DNA of 64,000 bases, from contig AP018697.1 in assembly GCA_004001285.1 (NCBI GenBank), positions 2,356,001 to 2,420,000 on the forward strand, written 5' to 3'. A program made the translations under genes and the position numbers. Below the pieces are notes generated by a model. That model worked only from the letters and a program-made list of their open reading frames with translations, searched no databases and was not told the DNA's origin. Each line of letters starts with the position of its first letter. Position 1 is the first letter of the stretch. Below, piece after piece: positions 62,598-64,000 of this stretch. Source of the stretch: Arthrobacter sp. MN05-02. Its GTDB lineage: Bacteria > Actinomycetota > Actinomycetes > Actinomycetales > Micrococcaceae.

Positions 62598-62603
62598 TAT
62601 GAT
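62598..62603 (+). promoter_or_regulatory. Candidate -10 box of hemA (TATGAT)
   Basis: A good -10 hexamer ends nine bases before the GTG of hemA, so transcription would begin at or within a few bases of the start codon. This implies a leaderless or near-leaderless mRNA, common in actinobacteria. No clear -35 element is visible. The whole 182-bp hemE-hemA gap presumably holds the divergent promoters. Confidence 0.5.
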
Positions 62604-62612
62604 TGAGGGGCT

Positions 62613-64000
62613 GTGGTACTTCTTTCACTTGTAGCGACACACTCGAACGTGGACCTGGAAACCGTTGCCCGACTGAGCGTCGGGGCGCCCCAGGTCCCTT
62701 CCGTCGCGCTCGCCGACGACAGGTCGGTATCGGGCGCCGTGGTCCTCGCCACCTGCAACCGGTTCGAGATCTACGCGGAGGCCCCGTCGGAGGACGACGT
62801 GGAGGCCGCCCGTTCCGCGATCGTCTCCACCATCAGCGAGTACTCCGGCATCCCCGAGAAGTCGGTGTCCGCCTCCTTCGAGACGCACACCGGCCAGGAC
62901 GTCGCGGAGCACCTGTTCGCCGTCGGCGCCGGACTGGACTCGGCCGTGATCGGGGAACGCGAGATCGCCGGACAGGTCCGGCGCGCACTCACCGAGGCCC
63001 AGGGCTCGGGAACGGCCAGTGGCGGACTCGTGCGCCTCTTCCAGGCGGCGTCGAAGACCGCGAAGGAGGTCGGGGCGCAGACCGCACTCGGCAGCCGCGG
63101 CCGTTCGATCGTCTCCGTCGCCCTCGAACTGGCGGGCGACATCTCCGACGACGCCGACTGGTCCGGCAAGACCGTGGTGCTGTTCGGCACCGGCGCCTAC
63201 GCGGGGGCCACGATGGCCGCCCTCAAGGATCGGGGCTGCACCGACATCTCCGTCTTCTCGTCCTCCGGACGCGCGGACGCGTTCGTGGCCACGCGCGGCG
63301 GGACGGCTGTTCCGGCCGCCGACCTGCCCGGCGCCATGCGCCGGGCGGACGTGGTCATCGGCTGCAGCGGCAGTGACGCGCGCATCGACGCCGCCGACAT
63401 CGAACGGGTCCGCGAAGGCAGCAACCGCCCGCTCGTGGTCATCGACCTGGCGCTGAGCCACGACTTCGATCCCGCCGTCGGTACCCTCGACGACGTCGAG
63501 CTCATCACCCTCGAGTCCGTGCGCGCAGCTGCACCGGAGGAGCAGGCCGACGCCCTCGCCCAGGCCGGGGACCTGGTGCGCGAGGCCGCGCGGTCCTTCG
63601 AGGAGCAGCAGAACACCCGGGCGATGAACGCCGCGATCGTCGCGCTGCGCCAGCACACCCAGGCCGTGCTCGACTCCGAGATGGAACGCGTGAGGGCTCA
63701 GCACGGCTGCACCGCGGCTGCCGAGGAGGTCGAGTTCGCCCTGCGGCGCATGGTCCGCCAGCTCCTGCACGTACCGACCGTCCGTGCCCGCGAACTCGCA
63801 GCCGAGGGACGCCAGGACGACTACACCGCCGCGCTCGAGGCCCTGTACGGGATCGACGTCGCGCCCGCCGTCCCGAAGGCGACCGCCGTGACGGCGACCT
63901 CCGACGGAGCCACCCCGTCCGGCACCGGAGTCCCGTCCGCCCGCCGGCACCACTCGCATGCCGACGGTGCCGTGTGCCCCGTGGACCACGAGCGGCCCGC
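62613..64000 (+). CDS. hemA: Glutamyl-tRNA reductase (3' end outside window)
   Basis: The first 462 codons of HemA, continuing past the window edge. It reduces glutamyl-tRNA to glutamate-1-semialdehyde, the first committed step of haem synthesis by the C5 route. The catalytic cysteine is in [12 protein letters not shown] near residue 50; the NADPH domain shows [17 protein letters not shown]; a C-terminal helical dimerisation domain follows ([22 protein letters not shown]). The sequence after residue about 420 is Ala/Thr/His-rich and variable. The GTG at 62613 is selected because it opens the conserved N-terminus. Confidence 0.93.
   Translation, partial: MVLLSLVATHSNVDLETVARLSVGAPQVPSVALADDRSVSGAVVLATCNRFEIYAEAPSEDDVEAARSAIVSTISEYSGIPEKSVSASFETHTGQDVAEHLFAVGAGLDSAVIGEREIAGQVRRALTEAQGSGTASGGLVRLFQAASKTAKEVGAQTALGSRGRSIVSVALELAGDISDDADWSGKTVVLFGTGAYAGATMAALKDRGCTDISVFSSSGRADAFVATRGGTAVPAADLPGAMRRADVVIGCSGSDARIDAADIERVREGSNRPLVVIDLALSHDFDPAVGTLDDVELITLESVRAAAPEEQADALAQAGDLVREAARSFEEQQNTRAMNAAIVALRQHTQAVLDSEMERVRAQHGCTAAAEEVEFALRRMVRQLLHVPTVRARELAAEGRQDDYTAALEALYGIDVAPAVPKATAVTATSDGATPSGTGVPSARRHHSHADGAVCPVDHERP

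Overview
The window is about 70% G+C, almost fully coding, and organised in short polycistronic blocks with ATGA/GTGA stop-start overlaps and many GTG starts. Gene content (LpqB-MtrB-MtrA, SigK-RskA, AdnAB, UvrD2, coproporphyrin-type haem genes, an HPF-ComF block) points to a chromosomal segment of an actinobacterium, most likely a member of the Micrococcaceae (Arthrobacter-like). The family-level call is inference. No insertion sequence, prophage, CRISPR array or transferred island was seen.

Left part (1-14.5 kb). Leftward genes: a winged-helix YcaQ-like glycosylase, long hibernation factor HPF, ComF-type phosphoribosyltransferase, and the envelope-stress module mtrA-mtrB-lpqB. Diverging from mtrA is a rightward block: a multi-pass membrane protein, DUF4129, DUF4350, MoxR ATPase, DUF58 protein and a DUF4166 protein.

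Middle (14.5-34 kb). A leftward block carries cysteine desulfurase, mnmA (tRNA 2-thiouridylation), a chorismate-mutase-like gene and a MetE-fold protein without zinc ligands. It diverges from a FolP2-like/RibD-like pair. Then come a DnaJ-domain protein, trmL, a methyltransferase, sigK-rskA, a leftward etfB-etfA-PIG-L block, an HtrA-type protease, a TPM-domain protein with PspA, a DNA photolyase and the initiator tRNA.

Right-centre (34-53.7 kb). A UPF0182 membrane protein, a PDZ/Lon-type protease and a zinc metalloprotease are followed by a genome-maintenance cluster. It contains nudC-uvrD2-YgjP, a kinase-like phosphotransferase, and an alkyltransferase-like protein with adnA-adnB, next to a divergent DEDDh exonuclease. 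This resembles the Rv3193c-Rv3204 region of Mycobacterium tuberculosis.

Right end (53.7-64 kb). A complete coproporphyrin-dependent haem pathway: hemA rightward (cut by the window edge), and hemE-hemY-hemQ-hemH-hemC-hemD-hemB-hemL leftward from a shared divergent promoter region.

Data quality: about ten genes or sites are frameshifted, nearly all by apparent small insertions (five of them one extra base in a G/C run of four), almost all between 10.6 and 34.9 kb. These look like assembly or sequencing errors rather than gene decay, because they hit conserved housekeeping genes whose two halves are both intact. The reading frames given here are approximate at those points.
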